Notes: generated by a model not told the origin, from the sequence alone. 64,000 nucleotides of DNA from Malurus cyaneus samueli (GCA_009741485.1 CM019215.1:78965921-79029920); one strand, 5' to 3'; counted from the stretch's first letter, positions 1-14,700 are shown. Program-made: numbers and translations.

Positions 1-1081
1 AAAGAGAGAATGAATATTCCTAATCTAAATGGGAAAATGTAATTATACAAGGGTTCAAATAAATAATTTTATTATTCTGTCATGGTCATCTTTTTTTTAA
101 AGTGATTTTTTTTCTTTGCTTTTTAATACTGTTTAATAAAGACAACGTTGAAATGAAAAGGATTAAGTAATACTGTAAATAGCACTTTCCTTTATTTTTT
201 AGTATGTTTACCCACACAAATTAATTTGCCACTTCAACACTCTTGATCAAGGTCAACCCAAATGATTTAATAAGAATTTTTGAAAGAAACCAACGCAAAC
301 AAAACCAATTCTTCCGTGGACCGGTTAAGAAATGGTACTGGTCTTAGAACGAAATCCTGGGGCTCTGCTTAAACCTCATTGATTTTTAGTGGGAGTTGCT
401 GGACCTATTGAGAGGGAAATAGATACTTTTCTATGTTCAGCAACAAAGAAGCAGCTCCCATCTCTGCGTTACTCTAGTGACAAATGCTGGCTGGCTTCTC
501 AGTGCAAAAGAAAAGAGCTCTTTTAATAGACAGAGCTTATACTTGCAATTCTGATGCTGCCAAGCTTGAAAAGGAAAATCCTACCACCTTCACTTTCCTT
601 ATTGCTGGTGTCAGTATGGTTTGTAGATAATGAAGGAATGGACACATTGCAAATCTCTGTGTACAAAGGAAAAATCAGGACTCATCTTACAAAGAGAGAC
701 AGCAACCCCTAACAGTAAATTAAAAAATCATTGTGGTATGAAACATTTCAGACAAATCCCATGGAAATAGACTACTGTTGCTTCTGCTTTCCTTTATGGT
801 AACAACATCAAGACCCTTTTGATTTGATAGTTCAATACAGAGGAGTTTCTCAAACAAATGAGGAGTATGGGGATTTCTTGTAAGTCATAGAAAATGAAAC
901 AAATATCACAGCAATTGCTAGGTTGAGGCAAAGTTGTGACTTACCTGGTCTGTTACACATTAAGTCAGCATGCGCCATGTACTAATACTATTGCTGGCTA
1001 GCAGGCAGCAGGACAAAACAAAGATGGTTGCTGACTATTTGGACTGTAATCTGCAATTCTACAGCCCCTGCAATGTTTGCA

Positions 1082-1125
1082 TGCAGCCTCCCAAAGCTGC
1101 TGGTGCAGCCTCCCAAAGCTGCTGG
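1082..1125. repeat. 22-bp perfect tandem duplication
   Basis: The unit TGCAGCCTCCCAAAGCTGCT plus GG occurs at 1082-1103 and 1104-1125. It lies in a locally GC-richer stretch (970-1230) without a recognised gene. Confidence 0.9.
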
Positions 1126-2163
1126 CAGGGTTGGAGTGGGAAGAAGATACTGCCAAAGGGCCAGTGGGTTCCCTTTGCTCAGTATGGAGAGGAGGAGGAG
1201 TAAAGTCATAAGCAGGGTCAGATCAGATGATTAGAACAACAAGGCATCACCCCTGACTTCGACAGCAAATGTGAGGACAGTTTACAAAATCAACACTAGC
1301 ACAGTCCTGCAAACTTGGCTTCTTTTTTTTATTTTTTTTTTTTGGGTGGGAGGGGAGGGTATTGGTTGTTTATTCCTTTTAATAGCTAAAATAAGCTGTT
1401 GTGCAGATCTAGCATCATATATTGTGTAATGGAGAAAGGGAATGTTGGCCTTCAGTTAATCCAGTGCTATTCTTGATATGTAATGGGGTGCTATTGAATT
1501 TAATAATCTGTAGGTGGCCTAAATGCTGTTTGGAGGATGAAGCATTCCCTGATAATGGTAGGCTTCAAACAATGTAGTGCAATATCACCCCTGGTCACTC
1601 CTCTACCAATTATTCATCCTTGAAAGCTGTTCCTTTTACAACAAGAAAGGAATATCCAAGCACTTTGTCCTGTGCTGGTTTTGAATATTAAATTACATTT
1701 ATATAAGCAGATCATTTATTTATTTTAAATGCATAATTTTCTTCCTGAGTTGAAGTGCATAATACTCTCTGTACTTTATGTCTGAGTCCCTTTACTGCTG
1801 TGAAACTTTATTTTATGCATAGAGGAGATGCTTTTCAGGAACAAATTTCCTTCATGTTGAGTTTTTGTAAGATATTCTTAGGAGAAACAGGAAACCAACA
1901 CACCGTACTGCTGTAACAGCTTTTCTTTTCCTCAATACATAGGCTCCAACTTTCTAATTAGTTTTCTCTTAAGTGTCATAATGTAATCTTCTTACTGGAC
2001 AGTGAAATATAAAACATTGTATGTGATTCATGAAAGCCTTCATTGGTTCAGTCTTCTAGTTCTTTACAGGACTAGTGACTTACTTGCAATTGCATACATG
2101 TGACTGTATATAGTTAAATTAATTTACTGAAAGGATGTTGCAGAAGAAAACAATGTTTCTGCC

Positions 2164-2186
2164 AAAAAAAAAAAAAAAAAAAAAAA
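2164..2186. repeat. Poly-A tract, 23 bases
   Basis: Uninterrupted A run in the 3' flank. No retroelement body was recognised. Confidence 0.9.
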
Positions 2187-3875
2187 GAGAAAATAATCAC
2201 ATCCATTGTGCTTGTTGCAACCTTGATTTACATCTGTCCATTTAGGTACAAAGTAGAGGAGTAACATCATCATGCTCTTGTGGGTTCTGAATGACAGGCT
2301 GCAAAGAATTGTTCTATCATATCCATGTCTGATATTTTTTTAAAGTTTCAAGACAAGTTTTTGTTGGCAAATCTTCCTGAATTCCAAAAGACATGAAATT
2401 TCAGTTCGCTATTTCCCTAACCCCAGCTCTTCTGCCTTGCATCTGACGTCTAAAATTCACCACAGATTTTTTTGCATTTTAAGATTGTGTTTTTTAGTGG
2501 GTCATTGTTTGGACTCAGTGATATTAAAGGCTTTATTGTAACCTAAATGATCCTATGATTCTCTGTGAATATGTGGTTGTATGTAACTTGAAGCACTTAA
2601 ATATATAATTCAAACAGAAATGAATAGCTAAACTAATAGCTAAACTAATATATGGCTAGCACAATTATTCTTTCTAACATTTTCTCTAAGCCTTTAACAC
2701 TTCCAGGAATTTTCTCAATTTCAGCTACTCATGAACATTTTTATAAAAGCGCTGTGGATTTTATGGGCTATTTTGTTTTGCTTTTTTAAAAAAAAAAAAA
2801 TAAAGATGAAAATATTTTTGCAAACCTAAGTAACTGCTATAATAAAAATAGAAATAACCCATTTCCTGAGGCTTTCTAAAATCAGAGTGACTATCCATTG
2901 CAGAGGCTTACTTCCCAGCAGAAAATATTCAAGGTGTTCCTTACTAACTAAATTTGTATGACTGTAGTGCAGGGAGCCATGAAATTCCAAGCGTGTAACA
3001 CAAAGAGCAAGGGCACTCAGCATGGTTTTCACAACATTCTTGAAGATAGACACAAGAGGATGGGCTGTGTGAATATTAAATTTTAAAAGCTTCTTATACT
3101 TCAGGAAGCCTTTAAAACTATAAAAAATTCAAAGGATTTATAAAAACTACATATGCACAGTCTTCAAAAGAGTTTGAAATATGTTTGGAAAGATCAAAGA
3201 GGAATATCTTACATTATCATATGAGGGGGGAAGGAGAAGGAGGGAGAAGAGAGAACAAGTTTCTGGAGTTTGGTGTCGCAGGTGAAGAACAGAACTGAGG
3301 ATAAAGGTCTGCTTTTCACAGTCTTATCTGGCATACACTGTTTGCCATCTTCACTTTTTATATCCATCTTAGTGCTACTTAGAAAATTGTAGAAGGAGGT
3401 GGGGTGTGAAATGTCTGAACAACCCATGATATTCTGTGGAAAAGAAATGTGCCAGTTTTAGTGCTTGAATGGCTGTAATTATCATATTGTGGGCGAGAGT
3501 GCTGAAAGCTTAACATTTCAGTGAAGTATGGCAGGATTATACAATGCAAGATGTTGATATGCACCTATAACTTGGACATGACATACTGTGTCATTAAAAG
3601 CAACAACACAACACCCATTGCCTTTTGGCTAAAACCATATGTGAAATTTAGGTATTTTCTAAAGGTCCCTGTGGAAGTGTTGCATGGCATATTTGCCGTG
3701 GGCTTACACTGTGGCACTTGGCAGCTCGAAGAGTTCCTTTGGTTTTACTATGGTGAGTGTACTGCCAACCCCGGGATTTCAGTACACTCCCTCCTAAGCA
3801 ATTACAATGTCTTTCAGAGGATTCAGGGAGATATTTATTCAGCTTGCATCTTTCTCTCCCTTTTTTCTCCTCTAT

Positions 3876-3876
<1 letters not shown>

Positions 3877-3904
<28 letters not shown>
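3877..3904. repeat. Poly-T tract, 28 bases
   Basis: Uninterrupted T run, preceded by a pyrimidine-rich stretch. It creates the phenylalanine tail of the 3521-3913 chance frame. Confidence 0.9.
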
Positions 3905-3908
<4 letters not shown>

Positions 3909-6346
3909 CTTAATTTAAGGGGTGATGCCAGGTGAATTTAGATCAACATTTACTAATCTTTCTTTGCCAGCAGCCACCCCCCCCCCCCCAATCAATGTGA
4001 AGCAAAGCAATGAGGTCATAGTTATAGCTGAATTTGTGTGTGCTGTAACTGAAATATTACATTGCTGGTTAAACGTCAAAAAGAGATTAAAAGTACTTTT
4101 TAAAAAGAGAAATAAATAATTCACATTCATAGTTCAAGCAGGTGGATGCAAGTAATCCCCCTCCCCTCACAAAAATAGCAGTGAATTTCTCACAGTAACT
4201 TATTTCTGTGTACTCTTTCACTTTCTGTTTGTTGCTCTTTATGGATTTTCCCAAAACCATTCATGGTTTGTGCTCAGATAGGTCAGTTATTTTGTCTCCA
4301 GATTATCTTGCCCAGAGAGAGAATGAATTTTGTTGGTTTAGAATTCAATTTATCCCGAACACTCACAGTCAGTGCCAATTTCTGCTACTCTGTTCTGCTA
4401 AAAAAAAATTTCTACTTCTTTGTGTTTTCCATGTTGCCACTCTCAACTCTTCTGTACCTGCTTATTGCTTTTTTGTCTTGTCAGGTCTGAAACCTACCTG
4501 CAAAATGTACACCATGAATAGGGTGTCTCTTCTGCCACCACCTTCTCCACATGAAGTCACATAATATCTCTTGGCATACACAGCACTGAGTATGACCGAC
4601 CCTCTGATTTGTCTGCAGTACCTGAGACTGGCTCCAGAGCCTAAAAAGCTTTTTGAACTGTTTGAGAGACAATAATATCCAAGCTAGATGTGAAACTGTA
4701 AGAAAACAAATAAAGAACAGAATGCAGTTGCTTCCACTGTCTGTTCGAAACTCATGTCTATCAAAATTATTTAACCTGGAAGAGCCATATTTTGAGTTTT
4801 TAATATGATCAGAGCACTGAAATGAGTGACTGCTCTCCAATGGTGTTTAGATCCTTCATGTACTTAATGTGTCCATGTGGCTTTCCAAGATCTACTGAGC
4901 TTTCCAAAGAGAGGTGCATTGCTTTATGATTCCATTTATTTCCTCTCTCATTTCCTTTGTGTTTAACATTATCTTACAAAAAACTGCAGTATTTTTCCTC
5001 AAGAATGATCCTAACAGATTTTTTAAATGAAATACTCTGAATTTATTAAAGCTCAATGTAATTGTATTAAGAAGCCTCTGAAAATAGGTATGTGCATGTA
5101 GAATTCCTTATTTCTGGCTGCCCTACAAGGAATACAGAAGTGCTGCACATCACATTTATAAGCTCTATCTTGAATTCTTTCTGCAGCTAAGACTCCCACT
5201 GAAGCCATCAAGCAAGTTACTTTTACAAGAAATGCAGACTCCTACTCAAAGTGAATATTTCTTGTTATAGACCAAGCCAGGGGATGCTGAGGGAATACTT
5301 AGTTTGGCCTTCAAAAGTTGCAACGAAGTTTTGAGTCTCTAAGAATAGCTGTACAGAAGAGTGAGGTTGTGCAATGAACAATAAAGTAGCATTTCTCTGC
5401 ATAAGAAGCAAGCCAATTCACTCCTCATCAAATGCCTCATAACTAAAATAAATATTGAATGATAGTTTCTGGGGAAAGAAAGGAAAAAAAAAAAAAGGTG
5501 CGTGATTTTTGTAGACAGATACATAGAAAAAGGAAAGAAAGTAGCATACTGCGCGTGCCAAGGTGGCGCTTTAGTTCGTTAGCTTGAGCTCTCTTACAAA
5601 AGACACACTAGATGTTCTCACTTGTGTTTGCTATGGCATATGCTTTTTCTTGCTGCTGCATGTCCTAATACCAACAAAGACTCTTATCAGAGGCTCTTGA
5701 GCTCTTTCTGTCTCAAGTTACCATTTGCCTGGGTCCACATAATGCGATCTCATTATTCACACCTTCTTAAACTTGTGAAGTCTAAGTACATTATTTAAAA
5801 AAAAGACAAAAACCCAAACATACTATTGAAATATTTTGGAATTTGAAAGCAGTTTTGGCTTCACCAGATCAGAATTGTTAGTTGCCATAGTAACAATGTT
5901 ATGCAAGAGGGAATTAAGCATCATTACAATCATTCCTAAGTATTGAATAGCTGCTCAAAGTTTTGCCTCTTGATACATTGCAAATCTAAAAGTTCATCAC
6001 TCTATTGTAGCAAGAAGACAACCAAAATGGCTTTTTTTTTTTTTTCCTCTTTTCTCTACCAGCTCGCTCTGAGCTACACAGTTTAGCAGCTTTCCCAAAC
6101 ATAACAGACAGAATAACAAATCAGAGTTCAGTGGAAGGTAGTCTAGTGTTCAGGCACATAAGGAGCCTTTGCCTATTGTCCATGGAACAATCATCAAGCC
6201 AAATTCCTGTAAGTAATATCCTTTAGCTACATACGCAGAGTAAAAGATAAAGGACAATATTATAACTCTATTAGCACAAAAAAATTGTATAACATTAATA
6301 GAGTTAGGTAGCACTAGCCACAGTTTATATGCCACCAATTGTTTCA

Positions 6347-7090
6347 CATTGGGTTTGGAGGGCTGGGATTTGGTAGCAGTAGGGGCTGTAGGGATGATTT
6401 TTGCAAAAAGCTGCTGGAAACTTCGCTCCATGTCTGACAGAGCCAATGCCATCCACCTCCAAGATGGACCCACCACAGGCCATGGCCAGGCCCATGACTG
6501 ACAACGGTAATGTATCTGCAGTAACACATTTAAGAAAGGGGAGAAGTTACTGCTCAGGAGCAATTTCAGCCAGAGAAGGGAGGAGTGAAAATATGGGAGA
6601 GAAACCACTCTGCAGACATGGAGGTAAGGGAAGGAGGGGGAGGAGGTGCTCCACATGCTTGAGCAGAGGTTCTCCTGCTCAGCCCATAGTGCATACCATG
6701 GTGAGGCAGACTTTCTCCTGTAGCCCATGGATATCCAGGAGGGAGCAGATATCCACTTGCAGCTTCTGGAGGACCTTGTAGCAGTGCAGGTGGATGCCCA
6801 AAGGAGGTTGGACTCCATGAGAAGTCCACACTGGAGTAGGTTTCTGTCAGGACTTTTGGAAAGAGAGGAGCCCGTGCTGGAGCAGGTTTGCTGACAAGAC
6901 TTGTGGCCTTGTGGGGACCAACGCAGACACGATCTCTTCCTGGAGGGGTGTACTTTTTCTAAACTCTCACTGGAGCAGTTTGAGAAGAACTGCAGCCCAT
7001 GGGAAGGGCTCATGTTGGAGAAGCTCACAGAGCACTATCTCCTGTAGGAGGGGAGTAGGGGAAGAGTGTGAAGAGGAAGTAGGGCAGAAC
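6347..7090 (-). mobile_element. LTR/ERV-related avian interspersed repeat (unassigned)
   Basis: On the minus strand the sequence has the look of a common bird interspersed repeat: CATGGGCTGCAGTTCTTCTC, then repeated phrases about hundred-base blocks with CTGCTCCAGCACGGGCTCC, CATGTGGAGCACCTCCTCCC, GGATGGCATTGGCTCTGTCA and CTACTGCTACCAAATCCCAG. The 292-codon minus frame at 6150-7028 runs through it and beyond, rich in Ser/Trp/Leu with no domain, so I treat it as a chance frame. Association with an ERV family is from memory of similar bird sequences; the exact family is not determined. Boundaries are approximate. Confidence 0.55.
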
Positions 7091-8590
7091 TGACACTCAT
7101 ATTCTTATTCCTTATAAGTGAATTCTTATTCACTCTATTAACTGCTCACTTGTTCTAAACTCCTTCTGTCCAGCAAGGTGTGTGTATTGATTAACTGCGC
7201 AATGCACAGACAGAGGCTCCAGCCAGCTCTGAACCTTATGAATGCACTGAAGCCTTTCACAGCATTGGCATGCAGAGCTACAGGGAATATATTTTTGGGA
7301 GGTCTCAGCTTCCTCCACCTCTGCTGGGAAGGTAGCCATCTGTTAAATGCTCTTTTACAGACCTGATCAGAGATCTTAGTTCTAAAAGATAGATAATGAC
7401 GTTTTTTTATGTATGTGTGCATAAAAATATGTACATGCATATATATTTATATATAAATAATCAAAAGTGAATAGGTTTTATTCTAAGTTTCAGGTTCCAA
7501 GATTCCAGGTTCCAAGGCCAGGTCATGTTTCCACATATTGAGAATTGCCATAACTGTAACTCTTACCTCCTGGTCTAACCAAAAACACTTTTGCAGGGTT
7601 GAGGAGTGGATGTGAGACAAGTCGAAGACAGTAAGTTGAATGGAAGTGTTTCATTCATATGTATTGGAAACTTTATCAGTACTAGTCAAAAAAAAAAACC
7701 ACCAACAAAAACAAACCAAAACTAAGTTTCTTGAGACAGAGAAAAGGGTTTGAAGGGACAACAGTTGAAAAAGCCTATTTTTTTGAGCATCCATTTGAAA
7801 AAAAAGGTAAGTTCAGGTCCTTCTCTCAGAACAATTTCTATTTTTTTTTTCCAAATAGTACTTCAAGTAAGTCACAAAAATATCCTTAGATTAGGGTTTT
7901 TTGCTGTTATGTTTTGTTTTTTTTTTTTTTTTTTTTGTTTCTTTTTTTTTTTTTTTTCTGGAAAGCTTTGATTTTATACCCCTGAATGATTAAAACAGAA
8001 TATCTGCTAACTGTCACAGCTTATCAATTCACAGCAACATCCTGCAGTAATGTGACTTCTTTTCTTTATTTTTAGTGCTTATTCAAACCTTCTTGGAGAG
8101 ATTATTAGATGATTCCTACACCTGAGGTATACTGCTATTAGCATGCTATACATAAAGAAGAGCATAATATGCACAGTATATCATTTGTCAATGGTAGCCT
8201 AAAGAATTGGTTCCAAGCCCATAAGAACTATTGAATAAAAATATCTGATATGCCAGATCCATCTCAGAGAGAAAAGAGCGCAAAATTTTAAAATTCTGTG
8301 TTCAGTAATTTTTCTGCAGAGCATGCAGATAATTTATATGGCAAATATTAAGTAATAACAGTATAAGAGAATATGAAAGAGATCTTCCTTTATGAAGTTA
8401 GTTATGATGTATATGAAATGGGAGGGTAGGGAGGGTCCTTTGGGACAATACTATAGAAATAGCAATTAAAAACTGTATTGCAATGAATGTACACTAGGGG
8501 ATAAAATATAAATTTTGCAGGCATTCTTAGTAGCATCTCCTAGCTCTCCACGTGTCTGACTTTCTCCCAGACTAATATGTAATTTCTGTA
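7091..8590. other. Intergenic, no gene recognised
   Basis: AT-rich spacer between two repeats, with interrupted T runs near 7910-7960. Confidence 0.7.
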
Positions 8591-8783
8591 ATCACAGAAT
8601 GGTTTTGGTAAAAAGATATCTTAAATATCCTCTAGTTCCAAATTCCCTGGCATTAGTAGGGACACCTTCCATTAGACCAGGTTGCTCAGAGTTCCATCCA
8701 ACTGAACTGGTCTTGAACACTTCCAGGGATGGGGCATCCATAACTCCTCTGGGCAACCTATTCCAGTGTCTCACACCATCACA
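8591..8783 (-). mobile_element. CR1 LINE, 3'-end fragment
   Basis: The plus strand carries the reverse complement of the well-known avian CR1 3' end: ATCACAGAATGG at one edge, then ACCAGGTTGCTCAGAG, CTTGAACACTTCCAGGGATG, CTGGGCAACCTATTCCAGTG and TCTCACACCATCACAG. The element therefore runs on the minus strand with its 3' end near 8591. It is a 5'-truncated copy with no intact coding. Confidence 0.9.
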
Positions 8784-11700
8784 GTAAATATATATGTTAC
8801 AGAGCAATGTGAAATAGTTTTCTTTTTTACGTTAATGGATTTGCCTGCATTGTATTAAAGATTTCCAACTGAACAATAGTGATCTCTGTTATATTTGTGT
8901 TAGCAGGAATTGCATCTAAAGTAAAAATTGTGCTGTTATTTTTATTTTTTATTTTTCGTATGCATCTATAAGGCAGTACAGATGTTTGTATACATTTTAG
9001 AGTATCTTGACAAGAACTTCTATTATGAAAAATAAAAATAAAAAATCCTTCATTTGCTAGTTTAAGACCCAACGTGAAAGACTACACTGCTTTTTCAGAA
9101 ATACAGCACTAGTGATTCCTGTTTAGCAAAATCATTAATTTGGTTGAACATAAGCACACATTTCTGCTAGATTAATACTTTTAGATAAAACATAGGAGGA
9201 CTTAACACACAGGGGCATTCAAAATTGTGAATTTATTATGAAAAAATAATGTTTACAGATATTGAGAGTTTCTAAAAACATTTAGATTTCAGGTTCTGGG
9301 AAACCTGAAATTACCAACTATGGTCAGTATAAGGGTGAAATATAACTTGACAGAAATATGAAAATACAAGCAAAACTGGTTTGCTTTTTGCATTTTTTTT
9401 TTCTTTTTTGTTAGAGCAGAGTAACCTCATTTATGAAAAACACCCAAAAATAAAGTATAACATTGATGTCATTATCTAGTTATACAGCTGTCAGCAACAC
9501 TGGTCATAGTTTGATCAAAATATCAGTAAAGTTGCTGCCACTTAACTAAATAGCCCAGAAAATTAGATCCTATTTTGCTGTGTATATTTATGTTAGTCCA
9601 TTTTAATGTGCTGTTTAACAGAGGAAGCAAAAACACAGTAAGTCTTTTATCCATGGTTTCACAAGTGTAGCAGGTTTTCTTTCATCTTTTTTACTACTTT
9701 TTTTTCTTCTGGCCAATAATAATATTAATGATAGTTAAAAAGCCCCTACTGTTGTGATTGATGTCAATAAATGAAGACTGCACCCCTCAACTGTAAGAAG
9801 TAACTGAAGTTTTCACAGTATCTGAGAACATTCCCATGGTACTTTACCAATAAACCAGAATTTCCTGTATGATACTGTCTTGCTTACTGCATGAAAGAAC
9901 CTGCTAGAGGGTGAAACCAAAGACATATTTTGACACATCAGCTCTAAACTTTTCCAGCTTTTTAAAATTAAATATTAAATTACACATAAAAATTCTGTAC
10001 ATTTGCTGTAATTATGAGATCAGGTGACAATTATTTTTCTTATGTTTTGCATTGAGTTTCACAAATGGGTATTAAACAGTTAATGTATTTAATATAGATG
10101 ACTTTTGTGGCCTTTTGTCTTAAATATTGATATAATATAACTAGTTTTGGAGCCTAATGTGAGATTTTTTTTTTGCCAGAATCTCTCACAGGTAAATTCT
10201 GTGAACTACAAAATCTAATTTACAAGTCTTTGAAAATGACAAATTAGCCTGTCTTCCTGTGACTTATTTCTGCCCCACCTTTCCTCCATAGCTACATCTC
10301 CCAGAAATACACAAAGAACTTGCATAATTTTTCTTTCTCTTTTCCTTTCTTATCTCTTTTTCTCTTACATTGTTTTTTTCATAATTTATCTGTTAACAAT
10401 GTCTTGCCATATACTCTTGATTCTGGACGTGACAAGAAAGGTCAAGAAGAAAGCATTATCCTCTCTCTCTCTTGTTCAGGGTGCTCAGGGTTCTTTGTGT
10501 GTGTAACAGTACCATGAAATTCTCTAATGTTGAACTTTCTGGGTATTTTGGGGTGTGAAATGTATTGTTCATCATCACAGCTCTTAGAAGTGTTTTCTTA
10601 CCCTGGGGCAAATTATTTGTCCAAATTCAATAAACTTTCTGCTGTGGCTTCCATAGAAACCATTCTCCCTGAAGTAGTTAATGTCCTCTTATTCTCTGCT
10701 AATGAAGAGTCCTCAACCTGATTTCAGTATTTCGCATTGTTGATAATCCCATCATCCTTAATTATCTCCATAGCAATCCTAGCTATCCAACCAATCTAAC
10801 CCATTTTTGTCCTACTTCTTTGGGCTGAAAAACCTGCTTATAACACAACAAGGTTAGACTTATGGTCTTCCACTGTACATTTCAGGTGTACAGCCTTCCT
10901 GTTTCCTTGTTGACATTTAGTAGGTTCCCCTGATTGTTTTACAATAATAAGTTCTAACTGGCTTGTTACATGTTTTAAGGAGAAGAATACCAGGTTACAA
11001 ATTTAATTGTTGGCATCAGAATTATTACTAAGGCACGAGATCACAAAAATTGTTTATTGTTATTTCATCTTTATGAAAGAATTTGCAAATAATGTAAAAT
11101 AGCTATATAAAAAGTGTTACATATTTTTCAAAAAATTTGAAAGAAAACAAATTATTTTAGCATAACTGTATTTGTACAATGGTTGCAAACCAAGACACTG
11201 CTTTTTATTTTTATCTAGGTGCATTGACTTGCTGTGATAGGATATAATTAGCGGTCATATGGCCTTTTAGAATAAATGTTCTGGCAGTAACATTTATGAT
11301 AGCATAAGTTTAGCAATTTTAGTGGTTGACTGAACAAATCCTATCAGGAGCAAAAAAATCATCAAGGATGCTGGAGGAATTCTTGCTGAACCAATAAGGA
11401 CTAAGAGAATTATTAGTGCATCCTTGAATCTACAGTTTTTCCCGGTGTACTGGGAGATGTTATGCTGCTCACTGGAGAATTAAATTTAACTTTCTGTAAT
11501 AGGAAAGTTTGTCAAAACCTGTATTTTGCATAAAGATTTGAAAGGAGTTGTCCACACGATGCATATGCAGACGGACATTGCTCTTTTCTAAGAATGCAGA
11601 TATATTTCACAGAAAAATCTAGCTGTAGCTCCACTTAAGAAATGCAGATATCATACTTTCTTTTTGTTTTGTTTTGGTTTTTGAATTTTAGAAGAGTCAA

Positions 11701-14700
11701 CAAGTTAAGTAGCACAATTTGACGAAAATCCAGCTAGGGTTTTGTCATTACATTCCGTTCATACATATCTCCTCGTATCGTGTTCCCTCCCTAACCAGTA
11801 AGTTCAACTAAGAGACGGAAGGTGACAAAATCTGTCCAAAATCTGCAGAAAAGAGAAGTAGCATATAAAACTTATATAGTAAGTGCAAAATAATACCTCT
11901 TTTCTAGGATAAATTCATCAAGAGAAGACATAAAGACTGTGACTGTGGAGGAACTGTTTGGGTTTTGAGAGTTCTGACTTCTGACCATGATGCAACCACA
12001 CTGTAAATTGGCCACGTGTTCTTTTTGCCTAAGTTGCATGGTGTTATGTAGCAGTCTCTCTGGCTAACATCCTCATTTTCACACAAGCTGCTCCAGGTGG
12101 GCAGAACAGCCCTGCCAAGGGCAGCTACATCCTTTTCCATGAAGCTGGGGAGCTGGCAGAGTGGAATGTCGTATCCTGCCAAATGTCTCTGAGGAGCACA
12201 GCAGGCACAGTGGGTTCTACAGTGCATTTCTGAAATTGCCTGCCTATCTAAATATTCATTCAACTGGAAAGCTGTATTGGGATGCAATATCACAGATTTG
12301 AGTATGGATTCTGATAAGAAGTAGGTGTCAAAAAAGAAAAAGATTCAGAAATAATATAGAAGTGTAGGGAAAGTAGTAGTCTTGACTAGAGACCAGGCTA
12401 AAAGACAGAAATGTATTGAAATAGCTTAAGTACATCCAATTTAGCTCCAAGTTGGTGTTTGAGGCCTTGTTTGTGAGTTTTTTTGGTTTTTTTTTTTTTT
12501 TTTTAACCTCAGAGGTCAACTGAGCCTCCCAGAGCCGCTCACTCACTTTGTCACCTCTCCCTCCAGATGAGGGAAAGAATACGAATGGTAAATGAATGGT
12601 AGAAAATGGTGGTTTGTGATGAAGACAGTTTAACAGGGAAAGCAAAATCTGCACACAAGCAAAGCAAAACAAGGCATTCATTCACTGCTTCCCATGGGCA
12701 GGCAGGTGTTCAGCCATTCCCAGGAGAGAAGGGCCTCATCATGTGCAACAGCTGCTTGAGAAGGCAAACACCATCACTCTGAGTGTCCTCCTCCTCCTTC
12801 TTCTTCACCCAGTTTATATGCTGAGCATGATGTCGTATGGTAGTTCAATTTGATGGATTTGGCAATGGTAAGTTTCTGAGCACTTGCTTTTCTTTAAACA
12901 CAAGTTTGTGTAGAAATCACATTTTATTCAGTAATGTCTTGTAGCAGATAATTGCAATCAAATTGTTCTAAAACAAGCCCTACATATACAGTATATGTGT
13001 GTATTTATCAACAGTCATCATCTAGTGTCATTTCACTGTGATCTGCCCCAAGGGTTTATTAACAAGAACCTGAATTACCCTTGCCTTCTGGGGTGGGTCA
13101 TAACACCCACCATGAAATAGGCTTCAACATCAAACATTTGGCCTCAAATATTCAGGTGTCAAAATAAGCTAACAACAACAAAAATGTGAGTATTTTTCCC
13201 CAGCTTTCAATGTGGGAAGCTCCATGAAGAACTAATCCACGTTCCTAAGTGTGTTTTTCTCATTTTGCTTGATTTCCTCCCTTTTCACCATCCTCCCAGT
13301 GACACAGACTGGGATTCAAGGCAGTGAGCACTGGGTCTATTTCTTTGAATGGAGAAGCCCATCCTTTCTTGTTTAAACAGTTAGCAGTTTTGTCTTTGAG
13401 TGATATTTTTATAACCTTCAGGGGAGCAGAGAAAGTGGCACAGAAACAGCAGAAGACAGAGAACTCTGTTCCTGATAGATTTTTCCTACAGAAAACAATA
13501 AAATATGGTTCCTTTATTTATTTTGTGCTTTTGTTTTGTATATATCTCAGTATGATAATGGCGGTATAGCAAATAACTTCAGTGGTGTATTACACAAAAA
13601 ATGGGAAAGTATAAAGGAAACGTCCACATGGGAATGATAATATTTATATATGAATGTAGCGTACAAAATGTGTTTATGCTACTGAGATTTAAATTTCCAT
13701 ATCTGACATATTGGTGATTTGTTTTTCTTTGATTACATCCAGAAAAGCTGCAAAGAAATGTATGCTGTTAACAGCTGATACATTGAATGTCATGTTTAAT
13801 GTTTTTCAAACATAATCAAAATATTTAATATTTTCTTGTGATTTCTTCTGTATAATGCTGAAATTAAGGCAAATGAAACATCATATTTTTTTAATATTTC
13901 TTAGGAGTGCAAGATAACATATAAATGACACATACTGGGCTGATTCAAGCATTTTGCTCTATTAGCATAGACATTTCTTTTTGAAAACACGCGCATAAAA
14001 ATCACAGCAGGGTTGTAAGTTTGGCATTCCCATGCCCCAGAGGCCTTATGCTTGTATACCACTGCTCAGAAATGAAACCCTTTAAAAAAACAAAAACAAA
14101 AACAAAAACCAAAAACAAAAACCAAAAATATTGACCTATAAAAACAATTTGATAGGGGTATTTTGCAAGTATAGGAAAGTTTGTTGGCGGAGAAGCTCTG
14201 CAGGACCACATCTGAATCTCAACATTATGCAATAAAATAAGGAATCTATGTATAATTATTTAATATTGCAGATGATACTCTGTAGAAGAGTAATAATTTC
14301 CTACTCCATTATTCTGTTTCTATTCCTTATGTCCTAGCACAATGGTTTTCTACTGAATTATTGCTTTCTCTTTTCTTAGTAAATTTAAACTCTAGGGAGG
14401 AAATGAGCATCTCTATTTTTCTTGGGGAGAGAATTCCATAGGGTGAGAAATGTCATTGCTTTGATACTGAATTTCCCTACAGTCCATCTATATATCCCTA
14501 TTCCCAATTCTAAATTGAATACCCTATGTTTGTGAAGAGAAGTGTCTTGTAGATCATATCTGGCATTTAGACTTTTTTCCACTGTTCTTCTCAGAGTTGA
14601 ATATTGCAATTCTACTGTGGAAAATTGCTTTGGTTTTAAGGACACTTCATGTTTTAATTTGTTTAAATTATTTTACACATTCTGTAGTTCAAGAACAGGC

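Larger units (their letters stand above)
1..6346. other. Intergenic 3' flank, no gene recognised
   Basis: AT-rich, with stop codons frequent in all frames. Only homopolymers and short tandem duplications stand out. No splice-consistent coding blocks were seen. Confidence 0.7.

Noticed and set aside
3521..3913. 130-codon plus-strand open frame
   Set aside because: No domain, no splice context, and its end is a poly-T run read as phenylalanine.
11904..12293. 129-codon minus-strand open frame
   Set aside because: No recognisable family and no flanking exon pattern. It could be an old repeat, but I cannot support any call.
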